From the NCBI RefSeq assembly GCF_958979055.1, contig NC_084886.1, positions 14,728,154 to 14,792,153 of the forward strand: DNA of 64,000 bases, written 5' to 3'. The notes under the pieces were generated by a model. It saw nothing but the letters and a program-made list of their open reading frames with translations, did not search any database and was not told where the DNA came from. Shown in pieces: positions 46,411 through 58,182 of this stretch; position 1 is the stretch's first letter; each line of letters starts with the position of its first letter. The DNA comes from Alnus glutinosa. Taxonomy: Eukaryota > Streptophyta > Magnoliopsida > Fagales > Betulaceae. A program made the position numbers and the translations under genes.

Positions 46411-46862
46411 TGGATAGAAGATAAACCCAAAACAAGATAACAAAACGCACACAAAAAAAAGGACTTGCAGGAGCGAATCTGGACAAATCTGCGGTGAGTG
46501 GCTGAGAAGCGAATGAAGCTGGTAGATCTTTATGGGCTGCTAGCGGCGCAGATCGCTGGAGGGGGGCTTGGTGGCGTAGATCCGCCGTGAGATGTAAAGC
46601 ACGGATGAGATGATGATCAGATCGTGCACAGTTGGTGGGGGCGCCAGCATGACTGGGCCAAGGTTGGTGTTGCTGCTGTAGATCGACAATGACGAAGACC
46701 AGAACCGGATCTGTAGAAGAGGACGGCGGCGGCGGCAGAAACGATTGGTAGTAAGAACTCATTTGGATCGTTGATCGAATCCAGATCCGTGCGTGAAAAC
46801 GCAAGAGAAAACCATTTGAAAAATGGTTTGTTTTGTTTCCAAAGGAGACACAAGCAAGCATT

Positions 46863-46893
<31 letters not shown>

Positions 46894-47015
46894 GATTGAA
46901 CAGCAACATAGAAGACAGAAGTGACATGGGTTGGAGGAAAGTTTATCTCCAACTCACGCACACCACTGTTTGACAAAACAAAAGAAAGAAAAGAAAGAGA
47001 AACAGAGAATGAAAA
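46411..47015. other. Spacer between the inverted LTR arms
   Basis: A 605-bp loop with a long T-run (46,867-46,893). Minus-strand ORFs of 151-184 codons cross it but are dominated by polylysine and low-complexity sequence and match no gag domain that I recognise. It may be the start of the minus-strand element's internal region. Confidence 0.4.
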
Positions 47016-47499
47016 GAAAAGAAACAGAGGACATTGATCGAACAGAGGAATGATGAGAAAACTGAAATACAAGAAATTGAAAAAAAAATAAAAATAAACA
47101 AGAGAAATAAGTCACAGGACCATTGGATCAAACACTGTCGTTAGCCTATAGCTCTGATACCATGATAGAAAACATAAACAAATGACAAATAAAGATTGCG
47201 GAATAATAAAATAGACAAAGGAATTTTACGTGGTTCGGTCTATGACCTATATCCACAGGGTAAAGTCCTAAGGCTACATTATGCTCTTATTGCTTGAATG
47301 ATTTACAATACAAATTATCCCTATTTATAGAGATATAGAGAGAATACAAAATGATATGTGAAGAGAATATAATCAAATCAGAATTGAATGTATTCAAATC
47401 TGATTTGATTATAATCAATTACAATTAATTAGGATTAAATCAAATCCTACAATATATGGAAAGTACCGTAATATATGGTATCAATATATTCTCTAACAC
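47016..47499 (-). mobile_element. LTR plus primer-binding site and leader, minus-strand arm of the inverted pair
   Basis: The LTR runs from 47,499 (TGTTAGAGAATATATTG) to 47,163 (...TTTTCTATCA), 337 bp, followed on the minus strand by TGGTATCAGAGC (47,162-47,151) and leader sequence nearly identical to that at 46,281-46,410. Confidence 0.85.
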
Positions 47500-47784
47500 A
47501 CACTTCTAATGGGTATAAGGACTCATCCGAGATGGATCTCACATGCATGAATCCTTCGCTCATTGTGAGTGTACAAAAATCATTTTTCATATCTGTATAC
47601 CATCAAGGGAGGAGGCACCTTAGAGGGTGGGGTCCATGGCCCCTCCAAAACTATAAAAGAAAATTACTTTTTAAAGGTTAACCATACGGATGGCTCGGCA
47701 AAAATGAAATTGAACCCCCAAAAAATTTATTCTCCTAGTAATATCTCCGTAGAAGAAAGTGTACAATTAATATCTCCAACAAAT
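47500..47784. other. Unassigned short spacer
   Basis: Contains GGAGGAGGCACCTTAGAGGG and short ORFs without recognisable family. Nothing else is seen. Confidence 0.4.
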
Positions 47785-47794
47785 ACTCAAATAT

Positions 47795-48748
47795 GCAGTT
47801 GAGAGTGGCTCCCTCCTCCCAAAAGTTCTAGAGAGAGAGACTTAAAGGGGCTGGTTTTTTCCCAATGGTGAGTTTCCTCCAAGTCTTCTAAGGCTTTGGA
47901 GGTTTTTTGTTCCTCCCCGAAATGACCCAGTACGTGGAGGTTAGGTGTCCCCCAACCATTATGGTTGTGGAGTTTTTGTTCCCCTCGAATTAGAGCCGGT
48001 GGTGGTTGTTATTCCTTAACAGAAGACTTCACGAGACGAACGTGTTGGGAAGTGGCTTTCTAGTGTGTCTCTGGCGAAGTTTCTAACCATGCTCTTTTGG
48101 TTTTGTTGTGTTGGAGTCAAATCTACAAACTTCGACTAGGTCTTTCAAGACGCGCCTCTCCACGGTGGTCACCAGCTTATTCCGGTCAAGCAGCCCCCAA
48201 CCACAGCCGTGTCGGCCTTTCTTGCTTGGCGCGTGGCCATCACGCGCTAGGGAGGTCACTCCTTGGATTGACACGTGATGGTCACAACTTGTCTTCCAGG
48301 GCGTGAATGATTGTTATTTAGTAGTTCCGATGGTTCTAGCGGTCGGCTGCTGCAGATGATGGACCCCGGTGGTGACGCGTGTTCTACACACGTCGTCGCC
48401 AATGACGGTGTTTTCCGACGCCTGTTCGGTTTTGGCTTCTATTTTTTGGACTATTTTGTTTTTATTTTTTACTGTTCACAGTCTGCCTTCATGATACCCA
48501 AATGTTACGAGACTGTTTGTTGGCATAGGTGCTGGATCTGGCATCTTTTATTTGTTGATTGTGCTTAAATGTAAAGAGTGGCTCAATGTTGTTCATATAA
48601 TGTTTGTGTTTTGTTTAGGTTACTGTTTTAAGTTAGTTTTATCTAGCTTAGGAAGTAGGGGGTCTTGTACCTCTATTCTCTATAATTTGCCCTTGAGCTT
48701 TCTTTAGTAATATATGATAGCACATACTATTTGTTAAAAAAAAAAAAA
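47795..48748 (+). mobile_element. Poly(A)-tailed GC-rich retroposon, family copy 3, with target-site duplication
   Basis: ACTCAAATAT flanks both sides (47,785-47,794 and 48,749-48,758), and a run of about 13 A precedes the second copy. The 3' end AGTAATATATGATAGCACATA matches copy 1. Hairpins lie at 48,228-48,248 (GGCGCGTGGCCATCACGCGC) and 48,374-48,394 (GACGCGTGTTCTACACACGT). No long conserved ORF. Confidence 0.85.
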
Positions 48749-48758
48749 ACTCAAATAT

Positions 48759-50082
48759 CATTATATGTGCTTTCATAGAAATTCTTCTTTGTAAAAACCC
48801 CCCTAGAGAGCATCCGCCATCCATCCTAGATGACATTTGGAACTAGCAATTAGCCCAAAAGTGCTCGTACCAAAAACGGATAAAACTTTCGTAAGGTTAG
48901 AACCATTAGAAAATACAAAATTATACATTTGAATTTACTGTTTGACAGGTTCTATTCAGCATATCTACTTCGTAAAATTAACTTAACAATTGTTGCCTCC
49001 TGTTTTAGTCGTTGGCCAGTTTGTTGCAAGAATAGATGAGTCAAGGAAACAAAAGTTACTATTGCGTTAGTGACATAAGAAACAAATTTGGATTGATCCT
49101 TAAATTGGTTAGGGTAAGGATAAGTTCTTCCGGGCTTTAAGGTAGGGTTGATCAGCAAGCTGCTTATAACCGGCATATTTGCCGGGATCTACCTACCTAT
49201 AAGGGTAATGGGCAAATTTTTTTCCCCGTTACTAAGGGAAGCGAAATCATTTTTTTTTAAATCCGCTCAAAATAGCTAGATAGCAGTTTTAGGATAGGCG
49301 ATTGAGAATAATACGTGTCCGACCACCCATATATTGGTAATATAATAAGTTAAAAACAATTCTTACTCTATCTACTTCGGTTCTATGATTCGAAACACTA
49401 CGTACACTGTGCGTTTGGTTTGTAATAATATTCAATATTCGAACCGGGTTTTTATTCAAAAACCCATACCCGGATCCAAGTTCAATAAAACCCATGGGTC
49501 ACTTGAATAAAGTTTGAATAGTTTGAATAAACCCATCATATATTTATTATTATTATTTTTTACCATACCAATTATTATACACAACTTTAATGTTCATATT
49601 TTTTGTTAAAAAAAATTGGCCTCTCACAAACAAAGAGACCCACCCTTCAATTTATTTTTTTACTCTGAACCTTCACTCTCTCACCGTCTCACGAGTCAGG
49701 ATAAATTCAAATCACTTTAATAATAATAAAAACAATTAACATAGAGACCCGTCACCTCTCATGAGTTTCACAGAGTCAAGATAAAAAAACAAGTCATTAA
49801 GTCAAACGGTGCGTTTGACGAAATGTAACTCCAACAAATAAATGAAACGTTGCGTTTTGAAGTAAAACTTTTGTTTTGCAAATTCTTCCATATGCATTAA
49901 ACACTGCGTTTTACAAATGCATAGTACATCTTCTACCTTGGTTCTTTCTTCCGAAGATTTTGAACGTACACCTCTTAGCGACCTAATTTAACTAAACGCG
50001 ATAAATTGTTGACTTCTATGGCTTGAGTCATATGTCTCAGAACTTCTGAAAAATAATTTGCCCCTTAACGAGTAGTTGAAAA
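48759..50082. other. Gene-free AT-rich stretch
   Basis: No ORF, repeat pair or domain that I can support. A few GCGTTT-containing phrases recur (about 49,807-49,915) but without a clear period. Confidence 0.5.
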
Positions 50083-50110
50083 GGGAGGGGGGGGGGGGGG
50101 GGGGGGGGGG
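50083..50110. repeat. Long poly(G) tract
   Basis: GGGA followed by about 24 uninterrupted G, then CCGGG. Such tracts are rare in plant DNA and can fold into G-quadruplexes. The exact length in an assembly is uncertain. Confidence 0.85.
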
Positions 50111-50300
50111 CCGGGTTACAAGGATATTAAAAATAAAAATAAAAAAATCACAGGGAGTAAAGAAAAATTTTGAAAGGTGAGAAAGAGGCACTTGTCCCCT
50201 CCCACACTGATTGTGAATCTGTGATATACACTCGTAGGGACAACGTTCAGCCCTACTTTAAGGTTACACTAGACAATGAAAAAGAAGCAAAAAGCTTATT

Positions 50301-50413
50301 GCACAACAAGGTTGCACAACACTAGAACACTAGACATATGGGGTGGGATCTATGTGGTGGGTAACCACATAGATCCCACCCCATATGTCTAGTGTTGTGC
50401 AACCTAATTGTGC
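50301..50413. repeat. Near-perfect palindrome (foldback/MITE-like)
   Basis: The arms GCACAACAAGGTTGCACAAC...ACATAGATCCCACC and complement meet around a 4-base centre near 50,358-50,361 (GTGG|TGGG|TAACC region). The left arm has an extra AACACTAGA. No clear target duplication was found. Confidence 0.85.
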
Positions 50414-51340
50414 ATTAATCACAACCCTATGCAGGTTTGTAACTTAAGCTCCACTTCCTCTGTTTGAATCGAAAAAAAATTCTATTAAAAAATGATTTAA
50501 GCTAAAAATATTTTTTAATGTTTTGCTCATATAAAAAATCAGTGACGACAGACAAACTTCAATGGCAATTACAGGCACTTCTAACAAACTTCGGTGTCTA
50601 CGACCAAAACAGTTTTTTGGCCACTGACCTCTAATGAGCGGTGGTAGAAAATGAATTGCGAAAGTCCATGCAAGGAAAAAATCAACCTCTAAAAATTATT
50701 GACAAAATTTTTTTAGGAAAACCATTTTAACCCGCTTAAAATATGTTTTTCTGATTAACCAAAAATATTTTCGAATTGACCAAAATTTTCTATCGTACCA
50801 AACACTGAAAAAGAAAAAAAAACCTATTCCAAAAAAATGCTTTACATTGTAAACAAACGGAGCCTAAAGTTCTTCTAGATTTCAAGCTGTACTCAGTAAA
50901 TTAATATTAGCTGGCCTATTCCATCGCCATCATCACAGCATCCACTTTGACCAACACTGTATTATAACCCAGATCCAATCCAAGTTCCGCGACATAATAT
51001 CGAAAAGTGAAGCGGCTAGGACCTTCTAAATATAATCCCAAGCCCATCTCAAAACCACTTTAAGGTAAGCTTAAATATATAAACCACAAAAGAATGAAAA
51101 GATCTGATATCCATAGATTTCAAATTTTTCTAAACCTCAATTGAATGTCAATAAATTGACACAGTACGAAACATCACACCCTCAAAACAAGCTGAAATTC
51201 CTTCTTTAACCCAAATTAATTACCCTAAATTTTTGAAAGAGAAGCAATGATATAAGCATACAAAACTAGTTCCTGAACAAAATTCAGGCAGAATTGGACA
51301 GATCAAGGAACTGATCCCTCGTAATACAGAATGTTTCCTT

Positions 51341-51526
51341 TCACAGTGTCTTGGTTTTGGGGGCCTTTTTCCTCATTTGTCGCCTCGGCATTGAGTTCTT
51401 CATGCCTATAAAGAACAGCAATGCCCCAAACAATGCCAAATTCTGCAACAGAAACCGCAAAGGAAAAATTAATTAACAATGCATACAGGGAATAGGGGGG
51501 AAAGGGGCTAAAAGCAAACACCACCA

Positions 51527-51557
<31 letters not shown>

Positions 51558-54500
51558 AAAAAAAGAAATGCACCCCAGGTGACAAAACAGATCAAATGCC
51601 ACGAAGACTCTAACCTGTGTAAACTTCAGGAAAAGTTGAGTATATTCTTTCTTCTCAACATCATAGTTATAGAAGTCATACAATATAGGAGTAGTAATTG
51701 CCTGATGCAGAAGCTGTGCCAGACAACAACAAACACTTAATTTTTCAAATTTGGTTGATCTGAAGGTACAAAACATGGAGAGGTATTCAAAGACTACAAA
51801 CCAGAAGATAAGCTCCAAGAGAGCTGCCAAAGATGAAAAGAAGACCTCCAATGCCCTTCAATGCTAACGCAGCAGCCACTAACTGTTGAATCTGCCAATA
51901 ACAACTCCAACAGTCACACAATGTGTACAAAAAACTTACAAAGCAAACTTCAATCATCCACATGTAACCTCAATGGTAAGTTAGTAATAAATGAATGCAT
52001 TACTCACTTGAACTTCCGGCACTTGCAACCCAGTCTGAGACAACACATGATTCGAGAAAACACTGAATTTTGGTCTCAGATACTTTGCTGCTGGCCCACC
52101 ATCAACGCCAAAATCATTGAACCTGTAGGTGGAAACAACAAATTAACGCTCAGACATCTTGTACCAAGCACTGATAGAATGCATTGCAAGGGTGAACCAT
52201 AATACGCTTCAAAGACCAACCAACAATTTATAGCTATGTAGCACTGATTATTATCAAGTGAAAAAATTGAATATGCCAGATCCTGTAGTTCATAACTAGG
52301 ACAATTGCAGAGGCAGCTTAAATTGAACAGCAAAAATTATTAACATAAATCTTCCATTGTGCCAATCCAAGAGCCCTTGTACTGAAAAGATAATTGATCA
52401 TCATTGTATAAGGTCAACCACAACCTAGTTGAATTGCTCTCTACAATTTCATATTGAGCTCACTGTATTATTTGATATAACCCTATCACATAAAAAAATT
52501 AAAAAAAAAAAAAAAAAAAGAGTTAATTTCACATGTCAAAGTAATACAATACAAAACACACAAAAGCACGGGAGCGGGAAGGCATATAGCACAAGTGAAG
52601 CTCAGGTTACCCTGAAATATGGAAAACAATTGGTTCAACCACCATTTGTTTTGTAGGAACATATTTTCAAAATATTCCTATTTCTCACCATGGCCAGTGA
52701 TTATATCGCAAGAAACTCCTTTGTTCTTTATTTATTTTCTTCTTCTTCTTCTTCTTTTTTTAACTTCAAAAAATTGAGTTTAGTTTTATTGAAAAAAGGG
52801 TCAAACCCTAGCATACAGAAAGTATAAAAAGAAAATTTCACAAGCATACTTCTAACTATCTAAAATATCAAGATTATGTCAAACAACAGTTCTCAACAAA
52901 CTTTTAGACTGCAATCCCCCATCCTTTGTTCTTTATTTTCATAGTATTAATTAAGTACCACCAAAAAGTGCAGAATACAAGATTGAGAAGAATGTACGCC
53001 AACAAACATCATTTTGTTATGCAATACATAGCTGTGTACCAACTTTGTTATGGTTAAACATTATACAACAATTACATCCAAATTTTGAGAGTAATGTAAC
53101 AAAAATTCGTTATTAATATAGAAAAGAAAAAACATAAAGACTTCTGATTCTCTGATGCTAATTTGGGTAGTGAATAGCAAAATAATAGGCAAAAACATAA
53201 ATATGATGTTTCCAGTTCTACTTTTTATTTTTTTTAAAAACACCTCTATATAGAGCAAGAAGTTAAAGTAGTAACCTAATGGATGTATGACTGAACATTA
53301 CAAATAAATAGAAGCTTTCCGAACCGAGCTTACAATTAATCCAATTACCACCTTTAAGGTCCAACAACTGTAATGAATTTTATCTTCAAAAATATTAATC
53401 TAGCACGTCAACATATAAATCCAAAGTAGCAGCTAAAGCCTATCATTCGGTCCAGTACAATAATAATAATAATAATAATAAATAAAAATAAAAAATAATT
53501 CCAATGCTTTCAAGGTAGGGAAAAGACCTAATAAAGATTTCAAGATACACGATATTCTGATACAAGGGCGCAAAACCCATCTTATAGATAAACCTATCCT
53601 ATTGTAATCAAACTGTAAAATGCAATCCGATAAATCTACTTAATTACCAAACTACCAGTTAGTCAAAATGTTAACCTCTTCTAAATTGACTAGTAACCTC
53701 AACTGGCTTTTTGCAATTTCAAAATGAATAAAAAGAGAACAATTTTATGAACAGTGACAGCGAAGCATCCAGTACTCTCCCACAACATTTAAGAAAGGTT
53801 CTCCAGCTCCAAGGAAAAGAACAATTAAAACACAACCAAGAAACGTTATTGGGGTGGGTGGGAAGCCTCACCAAACCAAGCCCTTATAAGTACATCATGG
53901 CGAAGACCTAGACCAGGCCATTCAAGCAGACATTTAAAATCCCATCAAGCAAAACTTTACAAGATCTACTTATTTAAGCTCTTTATAATTGCACGATTAC
54001 CATTTTCAAAAGAAACCACAAACGCACAGATCAATAATATCAACAAGCTTATTGCAATAAATGAAAACCAAAATAATAAAGCATAAATATCAGAACCATC
54101 AATAAATAAAATCAGTTTGCGATTACTGATGTCAAATTTACTGATTAAAATAACCAACAAAAACTTTATCCACGGAAGAAAAATCTACACATTTGTTTCT
54201 AAGATCGAAAAAGAAAAATCCTAGTCGGATACATGGTTCTGACTGCATCAAAATCCACATCAATTTTGAAATATACTGGATCCAACGGCTTATTTAAGTT
54301 CTAAGTAGCACAAGCAGGCCGACAGTAAAACTAGTGAGAGAAACCCTAGATTTTCGACCAGAACGACTCCTCGACAACATCCAGTACCCCAAACCAGAGA
54401 CAACTTTGTTTGGTTCCCGAGAAATGAAGACAGACGAAGAAAGACTAAAAAGTAAAACTAAAAAATGCGTCTTTAGTTTCCAAGTAGCCACACCGAGAGT

Positions 54501-54750
54501 CGGTGAAGTAAAAAGCCTCCACTTTCCCGACTCAGAGTGACCGGAAAACCCACAAGTCCAACTTTCAAAATCTTCCGCCTCTTCCATTCCCCACACTTTT
54601 CTCAGACAACCAAACACAGCATATCACAATTTCCAAAACAAAAACAATATTAGGAAAAAGAAAAGCAGATCCGGAGACTTACTCTTGATAAGCAGAAAGA
54701 ATGAACACTGAAGCGAAGAGGACTCTTCCGACGAACGAAACGAAGGCCAT
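51341..54750 (-). CDS. HR-like lesion-inducing (HRLI) family protein, gene 1
   Basis: The five exons are 54,683-54,750, 52,008-52,122, 51,802-51,891, 51,615-51,713 and 51,341-51,442 (68, 115, 90, 99 and 102 bp), all GT-AG, giving 157 codons, the usual size. The product starts MAFVSFVGRVLFASVFILSA, continues GGPAAKYLRPKF, LALKGIGGLLFIFGSSLGAY, TTPILYDFYNY and LFGALLFFIGMKNS, and ends in a basic tail (RRQMRKKAPKTKTL). It is a small membrane protein with about four hydrophobic segments (PF05514). The family is named for cell-death-like lesions on overexpression in tobacco; its biochemical role is unknown. Exon 1 holds the first membrane segment, and intron 1 is 2.56 kb. It diverges from gene 2. 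Confidence 0.93.
51527..51564. repeat. Poly(C)-poly(A) tract in intron 4 of HRLI gene 1
   Basis: About 21 C followed by 17 A, seen on the plus strand; in the transcript (minus strand) this is U-rich then G-rich, i.e. a poly(G) run inside the intron. Confidence 0.85.
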
Positions 54751-56034
54751 GGCTGTACGGACGAAGACACGAAAGAAAGAAAACACGGAGATTCGAAACT
54801 TGGCGTGTAAAAATCAAAGAGGAGAGAAGACGCGTGCTTTTTCTTTTGCCGGCCAAATTGGGTCTGAAAAATTTTCGGCCTAATACCGCTCTCCCGAAGT
54901 TTTAAGTGTAATTATAAATACAACTTCGGCGCCTAAAAAGTCACGCGGCAGTGGGTGTACTCGCGAGTGTGTCGAGACATGGTGCACTCGCTGCGATTGG
55001 GTGGCGGTGGTGCGTTCGGAGGGATACACGTATGTGCAGCCAATCGGGTTGGTTGGATTGGATTAATAGATGGGTAGGTGGCAGTACGGGGGAGCGAGTA
55101 TAGCGTCTGTTTGCGTTTGAAAGTGTTGCCGTGCGTGCTATGATGAGGACGCCCTCATGGCTCTTGTCACGAGCTCCCCACTAATCAAGGGGCATGGGAG
55201 TCTAAAGGTTAATCACATGCCATAGATGCAACTAAACAAAGAGATGATAGAGTTATATCATCAATTTTACATCTTTACAGTTCTACCATCCATAGATCTA
55301 ATAAGACTATGAACTAATAGATTAAATAATCGAATTATGGGTAAAAATAAAGAGAGTTACTTAATTGCTAGACCTACTACAACTGGTCTATAATTTTTTT
55401 TATAATTTGCTGATAAAACTTTTTTTTTTTTTCTTTTTTAGCTAATAAGGCTTTAATCACGTTACAACATATGTCAGCAAGTTGTAAAAAAATTATTTGT
55501 CAATTTATATGTATTGCGGGTAAATTCATCTTGAAATGTTAACAAATAAATCAAATAATCTTGAATGAATGCTATTAATAAAGTATCACAATTTTATTGG
55601 CATACCACATTTTTCGGGCCATAAGATAATTATTAATTCCTTTATATATATATATATATCCAGTAAGTGAGGGCATGCATCCGTTAAAAATTGTCCGAGA
55701 TAATTTGCAATGTAGAAAGCGGCTGTAGGAATTTATGACTGAACGTACGAACAATCTCATGTCGGCAATTTTCTCTGTATGGTTGTTGTAATTTCAGTGT
55801 TTTGCACTAGCATTTGTACAACTTGTGTTCTTTAATTTCCTTTTCTTTTCTTGTTTTTATTCTCTTTACAACTTATCAAGTTACTCCTCACCTGGCCTTG
55901 ATTCAACCGGTTTGACTGTGAACTTTCAAAGTAGTGCACGTCATTGTCATGCATTTTCCAATTGGTGGAGTGGACTGCTTAAAATAAAATAAAAATAAGA
56001 AGTGAAAAATCAGTTAATGGTACACCAAAACCCA
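54751..56034. other. Upstream region of HRLI gene 1
   Basis: The first 400 bp are comparatively GC-rich (GCGGCAGTGGG..., GTGGCGGTGGTG) and probably contain the promoter and 5' leader of gene 1. Further out the sequence is AT-rich, with a short TA tract (about 55,644-55,658). No gene is seen. Confidence 0.5.
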
Positions 56035-56043
56035 GATTAAGAG

Positions 56044-56251
56044 GAATTAAGATTCCCTCAAATTCTTTGCCCGAATTTGATAGAATTCGGGCAGGTAGTT
56101 GTGAGTGAGCATTTATGAGACCCACCTGACCAAATAAAAGTTGGGCTGCCCAACTGCTTATCCGGTCAGGTGAATCTCATAAATGCTTACTCACAACAAC
56201 CTGCCCGAATTGTATCAAATTCGGGCAAAGAATTTGAGGAGATCCTGATCC
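56044..56251. mobile_element. MITE with 9-bp target duplication between the HRLI genes
   Basis: GATTAAGAG flanks both ends (56,035-56,043; 56,252-56,260). The arms (about 85 bp) contain TTTGCCCGAATTTGATAGAA / complement and GTGAGTGAGCATTTATGAGA / complement. The centre has a smaller palindrome, GTTGGGCTGCCCAAC. A 9-bp duplication suggests Mutator-type mobilisation. Confidence 0.88.
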
Positions 56252-56260
56252 GATTAAGAG

Positions 56261-58166
56261 AGCCTACGAACAATAAAAAGGGTCAAGTACATAGGACCTT
56301 GCCGAATGTGCTAACGTGGAATCACTGTGATACTTAAATCAGTGTTTGGTTGAAGGAAGTAAAGAATTTAGAGAGAGTTTTAGGTCAATATCGTGTACCT
56401 CATAATTGAGCGTTCTCCTCATGCCTTGAGAATATCGTGGCATGCATGGCTGCGGGCATAGTCTTTATAAAACCGGTGGACTTGCTTATGTGGGTCGGGT
56501 TTTGGCTTACCCGTTACATGGGTCTAGGTAGGCTCATATTGGACCAGTGACCCATTGTTTAATGGAGTTATTCTCAGGTACACTAGATAGGATACAATGT
56601 TGTAAATATCTGAGTTCGAATACTTTGGTGAGTAACATGCTCAATAAGTTAAATCCTACTTTAAAAAATAAAAACAATGAGTTAATCCAATTGTTAAGAT
56701 TTATTAATGAAATTCTATTCACAATTAGTAATGCTTACATTTAACTATACGATTCAACATGTGAAATATTTAATTAAAAATTTAGATGAATTGTAGAGCA
56801 AGGGATCAATGTAAATATATATGCTCTGATACCATATTAAATTATCATTTATTCTAAAAATTTAAGTTGAAAAAAAAAAATTAATTATTTAATTAATACT
56901 TTAAAAATTATTAATATTTGGATTGTGATTAACTTAGACATAAATGGGGGCAGTGTTGCAATACTACATACTATTTGCAGCGATGGAAGCATGTACACGA
57001 ACAGGTGCCCCGTCACATGGGGTTGAATAACCATTTATTTATAAAGAAAAAATAATTGGCAAAGCATGAGCAATTGGAAAGGAACGGAAGGTTTAGAAAA
57101 CCTCCAGCTTCTCCAGATCCCAACAGGTATAAATCTAAGTCAACTTCAGACAAAAGCAATGAACAAGTCAGGCATTTACAGCACGCTCCAACTGCACCCC
57201 GTTATTCAATTAAGGTTGCCTCGTGGCTGACTTGGATATTTTTCTTTCTCTTACTTTTCTTATCATTTTTTTTTTTAATATGTTTTATTTTAGATCAGAA
57301 ATTACAAGTGCAGAGCAAAATGTTCCACACTTGATCAAGAATCTGATGCAGCTAGCAGCACCAGGCTCCAGCTAGCACACGAATATCACAACTCACCTAA
57401 AAACTAAATGACAGGAAATTGGAAGGCACATAATTGAATGCTACTAAAAACCCTTTGCCGACTTTTTTTTGTGTTTTTTTTTTTTTATAGATGAGATATT
57501 ATAATAAAGCAAAATGGATCGGAGCATCAACCAAAATCACAAACAAGATTAGAGCATCAAGCCATTTATAACAAATAAACGTTTCATTCTAGACTATCCA
57601 AAAGATCTAATTGAGTACTAATCTAATTATATACAACTTAATTTAAATGAATCATTTCTATTCTTATTATTATAAGCATTCCCATATTTTCTATTTTTCA
57701 TCTTATTCCTTATTTCTACAATTTACAAGCAATCTCTCGAGCCGATTAAGATATATAGCCTGATATTAGGTCGATCAAGAATTAGTGACTCTGACTCATA
57801 AGTAGGTTTTTTGTCGTCATGACTTCTCAAATTCTCGATTCATTGATTAATTAGCCTTCTAAGCTTTTATCACTAGACTGCCTTTCTCGATAGTTCAAAA
57901 TAAGATTCATAGCAAATAGCACCCACTTATTCGAGCAGGTGACCGGCAACCTAAATTTGTTTTGACAAATAAATCTCATATACCTGGTCTTATATTGGCT
58001 GTTCAAATAATTGCTATAAATCATACCCACGATGATTATATTTATGCATGTTTGTCCCCCTCTCCTGTGCCTTTTTTTTTTTTCTTTTTTTTTTTTTAAT
58101 TTTTTTTTTTTAAAAAAAAAAAAAAACCTTTAAGAGTACACAATCACACCAACCCCATTGCCTTAA
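56261..58166. other. Gene-free intergenic stretch
   Basis: AT-rich with a T/A homopolymer cluster (about 58,070-58,127). A 92-codon ORF (57,056-57,334) matches nothing that I recognise and is not called. Confidence 0.5.
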
Positions 58167-58182
58167 ACAAGCGGGGCACGAT

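Noticed and set aside
46373..47072. Minus-strand ORFs of 151 and 184 codons between the inverted LTRs
   Set aside because: Low complexity, no recognisable gag motif, two overlapping frames.
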